Shown piece after piece: positions 62,756-64,000 of a DNA stretch of 64,000 nucleotides. Source of the DNA: Thermoflexales bacterium (lineage in GTDB: Bacteria > Chloroflexota > Anaerolineae > J036 > Brachytrichaceae). Below the pieces are notes generated by a model, which worked only from the letters and a program-made list of their open reading frames with translations, did not search any database and was not told the origin of the DNA. How positions within the stretch are numbered: position 1 is the stretch's first letter; each line of letters starts with the position of its first letter. The position numbers and the translations under genes were made by a program. The stretch is taken from assembly GCA_025057935.1 (NCBI GenBank), contig JANWUW010000078.1:19227-83226 (forward strand). The letters run 5' to 3'.

Positions 62756-63402
62756 GCCTCAGCGGGGTAGATGGCAGCGAGCGAAAAAGCGTCGCTGACG
62801 TCGCCGTTCTTCCATCGCTCGTATGCCAAATCAGCGAGGAAGCCAGCGCGGCGCAAGCACAACGCAGGCGGCGCCACCATGACGCGCTGCTGTGCCAGCT
62901 CGATGAACTCAGCCGGCATTTCGCCGCACACCCAGAGCGGTGGCTCAAGCGTGCTCAGCAGCGTGCGCCAATCCTGAATCCACCACTCGCTGGCGGCGGC
63001 TGGCGTCGCGCCCTGCCACTCGTAACGGCACACCGCGACCCGTGCGCGCCCTGCCTCGAGCAGCACGAGCATGGGCAGATCATGATGCGGCTGTGCGGCG
63101 GCAAGCACGTCGAACGCGGTCAAACCGATCATCGGCAATCCGTGCACGAGCGCCAACCCCTTGCCGATGGCTAATCCTGCCCGCACGCCTGTGAATGAGC
63201 CCGGACCGATCGCGACGGCGATGGCGTCGAGGTCGCTGGGTTGCACATGGCACGCGCGCAGCATCTCCTGAATGCGCGCGCTGATGAAGGCTGTTTCTTG
63301 GCGCTGCGCTTCCCAAGTCAACTCAGCGCGCAAGACACTGCCGTCGCGCAAAGCGATGCTCGCTCGGCGCGTGCAAGTGTCAATGGCAAGGATGAGGCTC
63401 AT
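62752..63402 (-). CDS. tsaB: tRNA t6A biosynthesis protein TsaB
   Basis: The protein has 216 residues from ATG 63402 (MSLILAIDTCTRRASIAL). It is an ASKHA-fold protein with AIAVAIGPGSFTGVRAGLAIGKGLAL, the TsaB hallmark. TsaB is the non-catalytic partner of TsaD in making N6-threonylcarbamoyladenosine. It starts 13 nt after tsaE. An upstream extension to 63447 overlaps tsaE and is unlikely. Confidence 0.95.
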   Translation of the reverse strand: MSLILAIDTCTRRASIALRDGSVLRAELTWEAQRQETAFISARIQEMLRACHVQPSDLDAIAVAIGPGSFTGVRAGLAIGKGLALVHGLPMIGLTAFDVLAAAQPHHDLPMLVLLEAGRARVAVCRYEWQGATPAAASEWWIQDWRTLLSTLEPPLWVCGEMPAEFIELAQQRVMVAPPALCLRRAGFLADLAYERWKNGDVSDAFSLAAIYPAEA

Positions 63403-63415
63403 ATGGTGGCGGAGG

Positions 63416-63919
63416 TCAAAAGCCGAACGTGCGCTTGCGGAACTCAAGCAGGATCTGCCAGGTATGAGTGTCTTGGGTGGAGAACACGAGATGACGTTTG
63501 GTCTCGCTCAAGGGCGTGATCTTAACGTGGATCGCCTCGGGCGGGATTAGCTCAGCGGCGCGCTCGGGCCACTCGATGAGCACCACGCCATCCTCGGCGT
63601 CGAGGATCTCCTCCAAGCCTAGGTTGCGCAAGTCCTCTTCTTGGGCGACGCGGTAGAGGTCAATGTGATAAAGCACGGCTCCGTCGCTGGGGCGGCGATG
63701 CTCTTGGATGATGGTGAAGGTGGGGCTGCGCAGCACTTGCTCGGCGCCCCAGCCCTCGCCGATGCCGCGCGCAAAGCTCGTCTTGCCGGCGCCGAGCTCT
63801 CCCTGAATGGCAACAACCGCATGGCGCGGCAGGAGCGCACCGAGCCGACTTCCCAAGCGCTGGGTCTGCTCTTCGCTGTGACTGGTGCACTCCACCGAAA
63901 GCGGCTCGAGGATCGCCAT
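63416..63919 (-). CDS. tsaE: tRNA t6A biosynthesis ATPase TsaE
   Basis: The 167-residue P-loop protein has Walker A GELGAGKTS (40-48), the LRSPTFTIIQEH switch region, and HIDLYRVAQEEDLRNLGLEEIL, all typical of TsaE. It drives the TsaB-TsaD-TsaE cycle. It is the first gene of the unit; TATAAT (63937..63932) ends 12 nt before ATG 63919 and no SD is evident. Confidence 0.95.
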   Translation of the reverse strand: MAILEPLSVECTSHSEEQTQRLGSRLGALLPRHAVVAIQGELGAGKTSFARGIGEGWGAEQVLRSPTFTIIQEHRRPSDGAVLYHIDLYRVAQEEDLRNLGLEEILDAEDGVVLIEWPERAAELIPPEAIHVKITPLSETKRHLVFSTQDTHTWQILLEFRKRTFGF

Positions 63920-63931
63920 GGGCTCGGTGGA

Positions 63932-63937
63932 ATTATA
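63932..63937 (-). promoter_or_regulatory. -10 box of the tsaE-tsaB-rimI unit
   Basis: A perfect TATAAT on the minus strand is spaced 12 nt from the tsaE ATG. A weak TTGAAG sits 19 bp further upstream. The 5' leader would be about 5 nt. Confidence 0.6.
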
Positions 63938-64000
63938 GGTTGCGCGATTAGCCGCGCTTCAAAGCGGCCCTCGATGCACCCTACCGGTCATGCGCAGACC

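Noticed and set aside
1..64000. CRISPR arrays, insertion sequences or rRNA operons
   Set aside because: No regularly spaced repeats, transposase motifs, terminal inverted repeats of IS type or rRNA signatures were seen.

Overview
The window is a 64 kb, gene-dense, GC-rich bacterial chromosome segment made almost entirely of housekeeping and metabolic genes. I infer a Chloroflexota (Chloroflexi) member, probably from the Anaerolineae/Chloroflexia breadth of the phylum. The basis is a giant DUF2298 'YYY' membrane protein (a Chloroflexi/archaeal family), an alaS - baseplate-J-like - ruvX - mltG - YYY cluster, a long acidic N-terminus on the primary sigma factor, and family-level resemblances throughout. 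No 16S gene is present, so this is inference. There is no prophage, insertion sequence or CRISPR array.

Layout. 1-2 kb: arginine biosynthesis (argC-argB, plus the first codons of a third gene) behind a leader holding a terminator and a candidate antiterminator. 2.1-3.2 kb: an accessory protein joining a type IIG R-M-like N-terminal region to an Mrr_N winged helix. 3.4-8.9 kb: pyruvate phosphate dikinase, a terminator, then cysE-cysK and a VOC protein. 8.9-13.5 kb (minus): a HAD phosphatase, then the unit [secreted Pro/Thr-rich protein]-sufS-sufU-phosphoesterase-tlyA. 13.6-25.5 kb (plus): alaS, baseplate-J-like, ruvX, mltG, the YYY/glycosyltransferase giant and a GT4 glycosyltransferase, an envelope-flavoured block. 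25.5-29.2 kb: pterin dehydratase, dnaA (minus), DUF177 and the primary sigma factor. 29.5-37.1 kb: queuosine-precursor transporter, ilvE-coaE, a NarL-type two-component pair with an aldehyde dehydrogenase, and a cytochrome-b/molybdopterin fusion with DUF3253. 37.2-41.1 kb: an ABC exporter whose ATPase and permeases are separated by an antisense MFS gene, and a tRNA-Arg with the unusual GCG anticodon. 41.2-47.4 kb: an alpha-oxoamine (serine-palmitoyltransferase-like) synthase, TPR protein, TSUP carrier, DnaJ, DUF1405 and a glycosyltransferase. 47.5-52.7 kb (minus): a sugar ABC importer operon with two Gfo/Idh/MocA oxidoreductases and a perfect 39-nt palindrome between the binding-protein and permease genes. 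52.9-55.7 kb: a DtxR-family regulator coupled to a P1B-4 metal-efflux ATPase. 55.7-64 kb: APH-type kinase, Ntn asparaginase, MscL, an orphan CoxM subunit, serA, lysC and tsaE-tsaB-rimI.

The most interesting global signal is regulatory. At least twelve transcription units begin with a TATAAT-like -10 box ending only 6-12 nt before the start codon and no Shine-Dalgarno, whereas internal genes and others carry clear SDs. This suggests widespread leaderless mRNAs in this organism. Other points worth following are the argC attenuator, the tRNA-Arg(GCG), the R-M-derived fusion, the split ABC exporter and the malE-malF-style intercistronic hairpin.
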